A stretch of 44,583 bases of DNA. It comes from an uncultured Lachnospiraceae bacterium. GTDB taxonomy: Bacteria; Bacillota; Clostridia; Lachnospirales; Lachnospiraceae. Position 1 is the stretch's first letter; each line of letters opens with the position of its first letter. The notes beneath the pieces are model-generated. The model was given only the letters and a program-made list of their open reading frames with translations. It made no database searches and was not told the DNA's origin. This document shows positions 33,391 to 42,398 of this stretch, in pieces. Location of the stretch: contig CANRIG010000021.1 of assembly GCA_947630595.1 (NCBI GenBank), forward strand, positions 1 through 44,583. Reading direction: 5' to 3'. A program made the translations under genes and the position numbers.

Positions 33391-33786
33391 TCAGCTCTTT
33401 TTCTCAAATTCATGCCTGCATTTGGGGCAGGTGATGCAGATCCGGCCCTTGCCCCGGGGGATGCGGATCTTCTGCCCGCAGGACGGGCATTTATAAATAT
33501 GATAATCTTTGCTTTGAATCAGGCGGTTCTTCCTGCGCTGAAACCATGTGCGCGCGCCTCTGGTCGCGTCCAGATAGCGCTGATTCTCCGCACTGCGCTT
33601 TGCATAATTCCGGGAAAACATCCGGAAATAGCAGACGCCCAGAATCACCAGCGCCAGCACATAGACCGCCTGCTCCCTGGTAAAAATGTTGATCACCAGA
33701 CAGACAATGCACAGCCCCAGCATGAATCTGGAGAGCTGGTCCGCCCCGTACCGCCCGTTCATAAACTCCGCAAAACGTCTTTTCAT
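33391..33786 (-). CDS. Small membrane protein with C-terminal zinc ribbon
   Basis: 131-aa protein with two transmembrane helices (about 20-36 and 40-55), a basic stretch, and a zinc ribbon CPSC...CPKC (about 99-123). Function unknown; the ribbon probably faces the cytoplasm and may bind nucleic acid or a partner. First gene of the operon with the DUF5685 and J-domain proteins, 5 bp before the former, with a clear promoter upstream. AAGGATG is a modest ribosome binding site. Confidence 0.75.
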   Translation of the reverse strand: MKRRFAEFMNGRYGADQLSRFMLGLCIVCLVINIFTREQAVYVLALVILGVCYFRMFSRNYAKRSAENQRYLDATRGARTWFQRRKNRLIQSKDYHIYKCPSCGQKIRIPRGKGRICITCPKCRHEFEKKS

Positions 33787-33913
33787 TCACGCTCACATCC
33801 TTCTGTTTTCTCTTCTTCTCCTGCGAATATACCGCCGCTCCCGCATCCAATGCGCCGTCGCTTCTGTGCCAGCCGGCACTTCGCCCGTGTCCACAGACAT
33901 CCCACTGATGTAA

Positions 33914-33942
33914 ACTCTACTGCGAAAAAAACGGAATGTCAA
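33914..33942 (-). promoter_or_regulatory. Promoter of the zinc-ribbon/DUF5685/J-protein operon
   Basis: Minus strand: consensus TTGACA (33937-33942), 17-bp spacer, TAGAGT (33914-33919). The weak -10 with a perfect -35 would suit a modulated promoter. Confidence 0.7.
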
Positions 33943-33956
33943 CGGATGACCGCATA

Positions 33957-33987
33957 AATTCAGAGAAATTTCAGAATCATTTCAGAA
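33957..33987. promoter_or_regulatory. Three 11-bp-phased direct repeats, candidate OmpR/PhoB-type site
   Basis: On the plus strand ATTTCAGAA occurs at 33968-33976 and 33979-33987, and AATTCAGAG at 33957-33965: an exact 11-bp period. The repeats lie 14 bp upstream of the -35 of the DUF5685 operon and just behind the histidine-kinase gene. Direct repeats with 11-bp phasing are the usual target of OmpR/PhoB-family dimers, and such a regulator is encoded at 36335-37033. The link is inferred. Confidence 0.5.
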
Positions 33988-33995
33988 TTCCCGCG

Positions 33996-36338
33996 CTACT
34001 CTCCCACAACCGGAAAGGCGATCGTCGCCCGGAACTGATCGGAATCGACCGTGATTTCAAACGTTCCGCCCTGCAGCTGTACGAGGCTCTGCGCAATCGA
34101 AAGCCCCAGCCCGCTGCCCTCGGTGCTCCGGCTGCGGTCGCCGCGCACAAAGCGGCCCGTCAACTCCTCCGCTTCCACGGTCAGCGTCTCGTGCGAGGTA
34201 TTCTGCAGGGAGAGGTATACCGTGCGGTCCTCGCGGTGCAGGTCGATGTAGACGCGCGTGCCCTCGGAGGCATATTTGCAGATATTGCCCAGCAGATTCT
34301 CCAGAATCCGCCACAGCTGCCTGCCGTCCGCCATAATATAGACCGGCTCCTTTTCCATCTCCCACACCGGAATCAGCCCGTGCTCGTCCAGGCGCTCCTG
34401 GAACTCGCCGAACGCCTGCATCACCATGCTCTGAAACTGCATTTTGACCATCTGCAGCTCGATGTTGCCGGAGCTGATCTTGCTGGCTTCCACGAGGTCC
34501 TCCGTCAGCTGCCGCAGGCGCTGCGATTTCTGGTCGAGCACTTCCAGATAGTGCTGTACCCGCTCGCCCGGAAGGTTCTCCCGCTTGAGCAGGTCCACGT
34601 AATTGACGATCGAGGTCAGCGGCGTTTTAATATCGTGTGAGACATTTGTGATCAGCTCCGCCTTCAGGCGCTCATTCTTGATAATCGCGTCCACGGCCTT
34701 CTGCAGTCCGTCACCCATCTCGTTGACCGCTTTCGCCATCTCGTACGTCTCCCCCTGGAGCGCGCCGGTGTCGATCTTGTAGGTCAGGTCGCCTCTGGAA
34801 ATCTGCTGAATCCCCTCGTAAACGCTCTGCTTGCCCGCCATGTCGCGCAGGAGGTAAAGCAAAACGGCCAGGTTCAGCACCAGCGCCAGGAAAATGCCCA
34901 CCTTTCCGAACAGGAGAAAGCTGAAATTGAGGATAAAGAAAATCATATATAAAAACAGAAGCTGCCCGGAAGCCGCGCGGGCCGCCGTCACCTGCCGCCA
35001 GACGTGCAGCAGCATCCGGGAGATGCTGTTGGACCACAGGGTCTTCGTCCGCATGCGCCGCAGAAAGCTCAGGCAGGCCGACAAAAACACCAGATATGCG
35101 GACGCTCCCGCCAGCGCCACCGCCAGGCGCTGCCGCCCGAACAAATCCGCCGGCCGCGGGCAGTAGCCCGTGAAAAACATCAGGTACAGCACCGCCGCGA
35201 TCATATACAGGCCGGCCGCCAGCTCCGTCGGCACCCGGTCCGCCCGCAGCAGCTGCGGGGTATACCTGCCCTCGACCCAGCCAGCGCCGAGCACGGACAG
35301 GACAAAACCGCCCGCCAGCAGCAGGGCGCTGACCGCCGCCGCCGCCATGGAACCGAACACAATGCTTTCCCTCTGCGCAAACGCCTTTGCGCCGCGCTGC
35401 AGCTCGTCGCCGACCGGATAATCCGTATTCACCGCCAGGTACACGCGTTCGTTGGTGTCCAGAAACCGGTCCTGCATAAACCAGGCCTCGGCCTCCCCGT
35501 TGAGCACGCTGTCCGGATTGGTAACCATGATATTGAAGCTGCGCTCGCCCTCATAGAGGCTGACGAAGGCTTTTTCCTTCTGAATCGCCTGCACGGCTTC
35601 CTCGTAGCTGTCCGCCTTTACATTCGTGTAGAGCGCGCCCGAGCTGCTGCGCTCGATGCAGTAGCGCAGATTGCTCGGCGCCCCGCTCGACCAGCTTTCC
35701 TGCTGGCGCGTCGTATACTCCTGATAGCGCGTGTAGATCTCCGCGCTGACTTCGTCCAGCCGGCGGTACATGCGCAGCAGGAAGTCCGCGGAATCGGAGT
35801 ACCAGCGGGAACACTCGGAGAGCAGAATGCCGGTCACCGGGCAGATCGTCTCCAGCGTATCCGCCTGGCCGTCCAGAATCTCCCCGGCCTCGCGCCCGTT
35901 CTTCCCCTGCTGCTCCATGGCCTCGTCGATCGCCGTGTGCAGCAGAGCCTGCCCGCCGCTCTCGACAAAATCCAGCAAATCCTCCAGCAGGTAAGTGGTA
36001 TTCATGTCCTGTACCGTGCTGTACTCCGAACCGTACGACTGGATGTCGATCTCCTGCGATAAATCCAGCTCCCCGCCGCGCTCAAACAGCGCCGTGTTCT
36101 GCTGGCCGCGGATTTTGTTGGTGAGCACGGTATCCACCTGACGGAAAAAGAGGTCGCTCTCCTCATAGCTGCCGGACATCTCCCGCAGGCTGTAGCTGCC
36201 CTCCATCCAGAAGCCGATCGTCAGCAGGCTGTAGGCCAGCACCAGGGCGGCCAGCGCCTGTATCACGGCCAGCGCTCTTTTTATGCTTTTTTTGTAGATC
36301 AGTTTTCCCAAATCCCAGCCTCCCGGCAGCCGCCTCAC
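33996..36338 (-). CDS. Large sensor histidine kinase
   Basis: 780-aa membrane kinase. One transmembrane helix (about 22-44) is followed by a large extracellular sensor (about 45-325), then several helices (328-352, 371-390, 404-425, 460-495), a HAMP-like linker (505-560), the phospho-acceptor domain NVSHDIKTPLTS with His568, and a HATPase_c domain (N-box LLGNICKYA; GSGLGLSIAQSLV). The response-regulator gene precedes it with a 4-bp overlap. GTG 36338 has no good ribosome site; TTG 36311 has GGGAGG 7 nt upstream and may be the true start. The ligand is unknown; a cell-envelope signal is plausible. Confidence 0.9.
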   Translation of the reverse strand: MRRLPGGWDLGKLIYKKSIKRALAVIQALAALVLAYSLLTIGFWMEGSYSLREMSGSYEESDLFFRQVDTVLTNKIRGQQNTALFERGGELDLSQEIDIQSYGSEYSTVQDMNTTYLLEDLLDFVESGGQALLHTAIDEAMEQQGKNGREAGEILDGQADTLETICPVTGILLSECSRWYSDSADFLLRMYRRLDEVSAEIYTRYQEYTTRQQESWSSGAPSNLRYCIERSSSGALYTNVKADSYEEAVQAIQKEKAFVSLYEGERSFNIMVTNPDSVLNGEAEAWFMQDRFLDTNERVYLAVNTDYPVGDELQRGAKAFAQRESIVFGSMAAAAVSALLLAGGFVLSVLGAGWVEGRYTPQLLRADRVPTELAAGLYMIAAVLYLMFFTGYCPRPADLFGRQRLAVALAGASAYLVFLSACLSFLRRMRTKTLWSNSISRMLLHVWRQVTAARAASGQLLFLYMIFFILNFSFLLFGKVGIFLALVLNLAVLLYLLRDMAGKQSVYEGIQQISRGDLTYKIDTGALQGETYEMAKAVNEMGDGLQKAVDAIIKNERLKAELITNVSHDIKTPLTSIVNYVDLLKRENLPGERVQHYLEVLDQKSQRLRQLTEDLVEASKISSGNIELQMVKMQFQSMVMQAFGEFQERLDEHGLIPVWEMEKEPVYIMADGRQLWRILENLLGNICKYASEGTRVYIDLHREDRTVYLSLQNTSHETLTVEAEELTGRFVRGDRSRSTEGSGLGLSIAQSLVQLQGGTFEITVDSDQFRATIAFPVVGE

Positions 36339-37033
36339 AGATTCTCGACTTTATAACCGATGCCCCAGATCACCTTGAGATATTTCGGATTCTTGGGGTC
36401 GATCTCAATCTTTTCGCGGATATGGCGGATGTGTACAGTCACCGTATTGTCCGCGCCGAACGCCTCCTCCTGCCAGATCTGCTCGTAAATCTGGTCGATC
36501 GAAAACACCTTGCCTTTGTTCTGCACCAGAAACAGCAGGATGTTGTACTCGATCCGCGTCAGCTTCACCGGCTCTCCGTCCACCGTGACCTCCTTGCGGT
36601 CGTCGTTGATCACCAGACCGCCGGTCGAATAAATTTTTTCCGACGCCTCCGGGCCGGCCGCCTGGCTGAAACTCGTGTAGCGGCGGATCTGCGATTTCAC
36701 GCGGGCGATCAGCTCCAGCGGATTAAACGGCTTCGCCACGTAGTCGTCCGCGCCCAGGTTGAGCCCCAGAATCTTGTCGGCGTCCTGCGTCTTTGCGGAC
36801 AGGACAATGATCGGGATGCTGCTCTCCTTGCGGATCTCCATCATCGCATGAATCCCATCCATCTTCGGCATCATCAGGTCGAGAATCAGCAGATGAACAT
36901 TCCCGCGCTTCAGAATCTCCAGCGCCTGCTCGCCGTCATACGCCTTCAGCACATGGAAGCCCTCCTGTGCCAGATAAATCTCGATCGCGTCCACAATTTC
37001 CTTCTCATCGTCGCAAACCAGTATGTTGTACAT
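36335..37033 (-). CDS. OmpR/PhoB-family response regulator
   Basis: 232-aa regulator. The receiver domain has Asp8-Asp9, phospho-acceptor Asp52 (LLILDLMMPKMDG), Ser79 and Lys100 (DDYVAKPF). The C-terminal winged helix (about 130-230) has LTRIEYNILLFL and the recognition region NTVTVHIRHIREKIE. AAAGGAG precedes the ATG. It is cotranscribed with and overlaps the kinase gene; a VanR/VanS-like layout. Candidate targets with 11-bp repeats lie directly behind the kinase gene. Confidence 0.94.
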   Translation of the reverse strand: MYNILVCDDEKEIVDAIEIYLAQEGFHVLKAYDGEQALEILKRGNVHLLILDLMMPKMDGIHAMMEIRKESSIPIIVLSAKTQDADKILGLNLGADDYVAKPFNPLELIARVKSQIRRYTSFSQAAGPEASEKIYSTGGLVINDDRKEVTVDGEPVKLTRIEYNILLFLVQNKGKVFSIDQIYEQIWQEEAFGADNTVTVHIRHIREKIEIDPKNPKYLKVIWGIGYKVENL

Positions 37034-37097
37034 CCCGTTCTCCTTTCCCCGAAATGTGCATGAAAGCCTGCGGACTGCTCCGGGCTCTCAAGGCAAA

Positions 37098-37148
37098 AGC
37101 TCCTGCACACGCACACGGTAATTGTCACCGTCCAGTATAGCAGGAGCT
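37098..37148 (-). terminator. Hairpin between pyk and the two-component operon, overlapping a promoter -10
   Basis: AGCTCCTGC on one side pairs with GCAGGAGCT on the other (37140-37148 with 37098-37106). An inner ACGGT/ACCGT stem sits in the loop, and a short T-run follows on the minus strand. It probably ends pyk transcription. An extended -10 (TGC-TATACT; hexamer 37134-37139) lies inside the hairpin and may be the start signal for the response-regulator operon. Confidence 0.6.
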
Positions 37149-37183
37149 GCTTAAATTCTTCTCAAAATATTATTAAGTTTTTC

Positions 37184-38620
<1,437 letters not shown>

Positions 38621-38690
38621 AGTACGTTTTCCTCCATATCTCTGCCCGCGAAACATTTGAAATCCGCCCCAGATTTCAGATATTCCCGGG

Positions 38691-39422
38691 TTATTGATCC
38701 AGTTCGATCTGGTCGCCCGACATGCGCAGGATGTCGCGGATCTCCGACAGCGGCATCTCCAGGTAGGCCGACAGCTCCTCCGCTGTCACCTTGTGGCCGA
38801 GATCCCGCTCCAGATTCTGCACCGCCTCGTGCAGGTGATTGACCCGGCTGACGATCCCGTCCGCCATCTGCCTGGTCTCGCGGCTGCTGCCGATCGCGCC
38901 CTCCATCGCCCGGCTGATGTGATTCAGGATGTGCGCCCGGCAGGCGGCCGCGCTCTCAAACTGCGCCAGCGATTCCAGGGCCGTCAGAAGCCCCAGATTG
39001 CCCTCCTGAATCAGGTCCTCCGCCGGCAGGTCCGTGCCCTCGTACTCGCCCGCCATCTCGCAGATCAGCGGCAGATAGCTCTCGATGACGCGCACGCGCG
39101 CCTCCGCATCGCCCTCCAGCAGACGCTCCAGAAGCCGGCGCTCGTCCTGCTCCATCTCCGGCGTCAGCGCTTCGAGCTCGTCAAGATACATCGAAAGGCT
39201 CCGCTGCGGCCCGGCGGTCTCCTCCTGCAGCTCTTCCCGGGAATCCACCACGCGGATCCGCTGCTCCGCCAGGTAATCGTAAATCAGCTGAAAATGTTCT
39301 TCCTCGAGAGGGAGATCCCGCAGGATTTCGCGGATTTCTCCCTTCGTAATGACGTCGCCGGCGGCATCCGCCGCCGTTTTGATTTCCGAAAGCATTTCGC
39401 GGAAAATGATTTTATGTTCCAT
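38691..39422 (-). CDS. Sigma-70-like protein lacking region 4
   Basis: 243-aa protein aligning with primary sigma factors over region 1.1 (about 8-60), 1.2 (SLSMYLDELEALTPEM), 2.1-2.2 (LPAEDLIQEGNLGLLTALE, the core-RNA-polymerase contact) and 3.0-3.1 (LERDLGHKVTAEELSAYLEM ...), then stopping at the point where region 3.2 would begin. Region 2.3 is shortened, and the aromatic FSTYATWW-type melting residues are replaced (QFESAAACRAHI). Region 4 (-35 recognition) is absent. AGGAG 8 nt before ATG supports the start. It probably binds core polymerase but cannot act as a normal sigma. Lies between an S41 protease gene and pyk. Confidence 0.75.
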   Translation of the reverse strand: MEHKIIFREMLSEIKTAADAAGDVITKGEIREILRDLPLEEEHFQLIYDYLAEQRIRVVDSREELQEETAGPQRSLSMYLDELEALTPEMEQDERRLLERLLEGDAEARVRVIESYLPLICEMAGEYEGTDLPAEDLIQEGNLGLLTALESLAQFESAAACRAHILNHISRAMEGAIGSSRETRQMADGIVSRVNHLHEAVQNLERDLGHKVTAEELSAYLEMPLSEIRDILRMSGDQIELDQ

Positions 39423-39449
39423 ATGAATGCTCCTGTCGCTTTCAATTGA

Positions 39450-40985
39450 TCAGTCGTCCGCCGCGGGCAGATCTTTTGCGAGCTCCTCCAGGGCACGGGT
39501 GAGCACCGCGTCGTTCTCTGTGTCCGTTTCTGCCCCGGCTGTCTCATTTCCGGCCTCCGTTTCCATTCCGGCTGCCGCATCCCCGGCGTTTACATCCGTC
39601 CCGGCTTCTTCATCTCCGGCACCCGCCGCATCCTCGACGACGATGTCCGGCGTGATGCCGTGGCCGTCGATGTCCTGCCCGTTGGGGGTAAAATATTTTT
39701 CCACCGTCAGCTTAAACGCGGAACCGTCCCGGAGCGAATAGGTCTTCTGTACCACGCCCTTGCCGTACGTCTGGGTGCCGATGATCGGGCCCAGGCCATG
39801 ATCCTGCACCGCGCCCGCAAAAATCTCCGAGGCGCTGGCCGAATCCCCGTTGACCAGAACAGCAGTTTCACAGTCCACCGTGCGCTGGTCGTCCGCGGAA
39901 AACTCAGAGCGTTTTCCGTCCCTGTCCTCGGTATAGACGATCAGCCCGCCCGGCAGAATCTCGTCCAGCATGTCGCAGACCGCGTCAAACACGCCGCCCG
40001 GATTGTTCCGCAAATCGACGATCAGCTTCCGCATGCCCTGCGCTTTCAGCTCCTGCAGGGCCGCCCGGAACTGCTCCGCCGCGCTGTCGGTAAACTCGCT
40101 GACGCGCACATAGCCGATCTGTCCCTTTTCCATCCGATATTCTACGTAATTAAGCTCGACCTCGCCGCACTCCAGCGTGAAATCAAGCTCCTCTCCGGTA
40201 TCCGGGCGCAGCACGCGGAGCGTAAACTCGCCCTCCTGCGACTTGATCTGCATCGCCGCATCCGAGAGCCGGACGCCCTCCAGCGGCTCATCGTTCAGCG
40301 CCAGCAGGATATCGCCCACCTGCAGGCCCGCCTTCTGCGCCGGACCGCCGTCGTACACCTCGAGAATGTGCAGCTCGCCCGTCTGCGCGTCCGCCTGCAG
40401 CGTCACTCCGATTCCGAAATACTCGCCGTGCGAGAGATCCATCACCGACCGCAGCTCTGCGCTGGAATAATAACTGGCATAGACGTCCTCCAGCCCGGCC
40501 GCCACGCCCTTAAACAGATAGGAAGACAGCGTCTCGCTGTCCACCTCATGCAGATAATGCTGCTCGATCAGGCTCTGCACCTCGTCGAGTTTATACAGGG
40601 TCTCATTGTCCGTCAGCACCGCCGCGCCCGGGCCGTCCGTCCCTTGTGTATCCCGTCCCAGCCCGGTGCGCCGCGCCAGGTTCCAGCCCAGCAAAAAGAC
40701 GGCCGCGCAGGCCAGTGTAAATAAAATGCCGGCAAAGAATCCGGGAGCGAATCCCCGCGGGGTCTTCCCGTCGTCCGCTTCCTCCGCCGTATGCTTTCCC
40801 GTATCCACAGGTTCCGCAGCGTCCTTCTCCGTATCCGCGGGTTCCGCAGCGGAATTCTTCTCCATATCCGCAGGTTCCGCCGCCGCGTCCTCTGTCTGCG
40901 CTTCCTCTTTTGTATTCACCTCGTCCGGGGATGCCGTCTCCTCATGCGTCAGCCGTTCCTCCCCGGCGCCGGGTAAATGCTCCAT
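39450..40985 (-). CDS. S41-family C-terminal processing peptidase (CtpA/Prc-like)
   Basis: 511-aa membrane-anchored serine protease. An acidic cytoplasmic N-tail contains degenerate AEPADTEKDA repeats (about 33-70). A single transmembrane helix follows (82-101), then a PDZ domain (about 185-275), and the S41 domain with LRNNPGG, catalytic Ser384 in NGDSASASEI and Lys409 in TYGKGVVQ (25 residues apart, as in CtpB). An acidic Ala/Glu/Gly-rich tail ends the protein. AAGGAGG precedes the ATG. It lies between the PucR-type regulator gene (31 bp) and the sigma-like gene (27 bp), so a regulatory cascade including a protease and a sigma relative is conceivable. Confidence 0.92.
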   Translation of the reverse strand: MEHLPGAGEERLTHEETASPDEVNTKEEAQTEDAAAEPADMEKNSAAEPADTEKDAAEPVDTGKHTAEEADDGKTPRGFAPGFFAGILFTLACAAVFLLGWNLARRTGLGRDTQGTDGPGAAVLTDNETLYKLDEVQSLIEQHYLHEVDSETLSSYLFKGVAAGLEDVYASYYSSAELRSVMDLSHGEYFGIGVTLQADAQTGELHILEVYDGGPAQKAGLQVGDILLALNDEPLEGVRLSDAAMQIKSQEGEFTLRVLRPDTGEELDFTLECGEVELNYVEYRMEKGQIGYVRVSEFTDSAAEQFRAALQELKAQGMRKLIVDLRNNPGGVFDAVCDMLDEILPGGLIVYTEDRDGKRSEFSADDQRTVDCETAVLVNGDSASASEIFAGAVQDHGLGPIIGTQTYGKGVVQKTYSLRDGSAFKLTVEKYFTPNGQDIDGHGITPDIVVEDAAGAGDEEAGTDVNAGDAAAGMETEAGNETAGAETDTENDAVLTRALEELAKDLPAADD

Positions 40986-41016
40986 TCGCGATGCCTCCTT
41001 CAGTGTCCGGCGCGCA

Positions 41017-42105
41017 TCAGTACTCCTGATGCTCCATATATCTCATATATTTTACTACCATCAGCGCGATTTTAAACGTGATCGCGTCCTCAAATACGCG
41101 CAGGTCGAGCCCCGTGGACTTCTGGAGCTTATCCAGACGGTAGACCAGCGTGTTCCGGTGAATGTAGAGCTGACGCGAGGTCTCCGAGACGTTGAGGCTG
41201 TTTTCAAAGAATTTGTTGATCGTGATCAGCGTCTCCTCATCGAAATCGTCCGGCGACTTGACGTCAAAGATTTCGCGGATAAACATCTTGCACAGCGGAA
41301 TCGGCAGCTGATAGATCAGACGCCCGATACCCAGCGAGCTGTAGGCGATCACGGAACGCTCCGCAAAGAAAATCTTGCCCACGTTCAGCGCCATCCGCGC
41401 CTCCTTGTAGGAGCGGGATACTTCCTTGATCTCGCTGACGATGGTGCCGTAGGCGATCAGGGAATCCTTTTTCTTTTCCTCGCCCAGCGAATCGAGAATC
41501 ATCTCTGCGATCCGCTCCATCTCCGGATAGCCCTCCTGCGCATTCAGCTCCTTGACCACGATGATGCTCCGCTCGTCGACGGCCGTGATAAAATCGCCGG
41601 AGCGCGAACTGAACAGGGAGCGCACGGTCTCCAGGGAACTGTTTTCCTTTTCGTTGTTGATCTCAAGAATAAATACAATACGGCGCGCCTCGGTATCGAT
41701 GTGCAGCCGTTTGGAACGATTGTAAATGTCGACCAGAAGCAGATTGTCAAGCAGAAGATTTTTAATGAAATTATCCCGGTCGAAGCGCTCTTTGTAGGCA
41801 ACCAGAAGATTCTGAATCTGAAACGCCGCCATTCGGCCTACCATATGAACGTCGTCGCTGTTGCCGTTCGCCAGCAGGATATACTCCAGCTGATGTTCGT
41901 CAAATACCTTGAAAAACTGGCATCCGGACACGACCTGGCTGTCTGCGGGAGATTCCACGAAACCGATCACGGAATCCCGGAAATCCTCAGCCTCCGGGAA
42001 TGTGGTCGCCAGTACAATGCCTTCGGTATCCAGCACGCACAAATCCACTCTGCTGATTCCTTTCAAACCGTCCAGTGTCGTCTGTAAAACCTGATTTGAT
42101 ATCAC
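41017..42105 (-). CDS. PucR/CdaR-type helix-turn-helix regulator
   Basis: 362-aa regulator. The N-terminal part (about 1-110) is a putative ligand-sensing domain with VDLCVLDTEGIVLATT; the middle is a GGDEF-like degenerate domain (about 130-270, as in CdaR). The C-terminal HTH_30 is NVSETSRQLYIHRNTLVYRL, the PucR-family hallmark. The start is GTG 42105 with GGAGG 8 nt upstream. The promoter is close. The effector is unknown; family members respond to sugar diacids, purines or nitrogen compounds, and glutamine synthetase is the next gene upstream, which may hint at nitrogen or carbon status. Confidence 0.85.
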   Translation of the reverse strand: MISNQVLQTTLDGLKGISRVDLCVLDTEGIVLATTFPEAEDFRDSVIGFVESPADSQVVSGCQFFKVFDEHQLEYILLANGNSDDVHMVGRMAAFQIQNLLVAYKERFDRDNFIKNLLLDNLLLVDIYNRSKRLHIDTEARRIVFILEINNEKENSSLETVRSLFSSRSGDFITAVDERSIIVVKELNAQEGYPEMERIAEMILDSLGEEKKKDSLIAYGTIVSEIKEVSRSYKEARMALNVGKIFFAERSVIAYSSLGIGRLIYQLPIPLCKMFIREIFDVKSPDDFDEETLITINKFFENSLNVSETSRQLYIHRNTLVYRLDKLQKSTGLDLRVFEDAITFKIALMVVKYMRYMEHQEY

Positions 42106-42181
42106 TCGAACATCCTCCTTCTCCCATAATTCTATGTTCCTTACAACGCCTTATGGCTCTTTTCCATTTCCTGATGGCATT

Positions 42182-42210
42182 ATTTTAATATATGGCCTAA
42201 AAAAAATCAA
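42182..42210 (-). promoter_or_regulatory. Promoter of the PucR-type/S41/sigma-like operon
   Basis: Minus strand: TTGATT (42205-42210), 17-bp spacer, TAAAAT (42182-42187), about 75 bp before the GTG start. The rest of the gap up to 42320 shows nothing I can name. Confidence 0.7.
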
Positions 42211-42319
42211 CAATAATTGTGAAAACTGCATAAAATAGAATTTTCCGGGCATTTCCTGCGGCATAAGAAAACCGCCGCCCTGCATGCAAAAGATTACCCG
42301 CATCATTTCAAGATTACGT

Positions 42320-42361
42320 TAAAAGCTGCCGCATCAGCATTAAAAATCTGATGCGGCAGCT
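42320..42361 (-). terminator. Intrinsic terminator after glutamine synthetase
   Basis: A perfect 14-bp stem AGCTGCCGCATCAG/CTGATGCGGCAGCT with a 10-nt loop is followed on the minus strand by TTTTAACG, about 40 bp behind the glutamine synthetase stop. Confidence 0.85.
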
Positions 42362-42398
42362 CCTTATGTAACATATTATTTTATTAACCGAACTTTCC

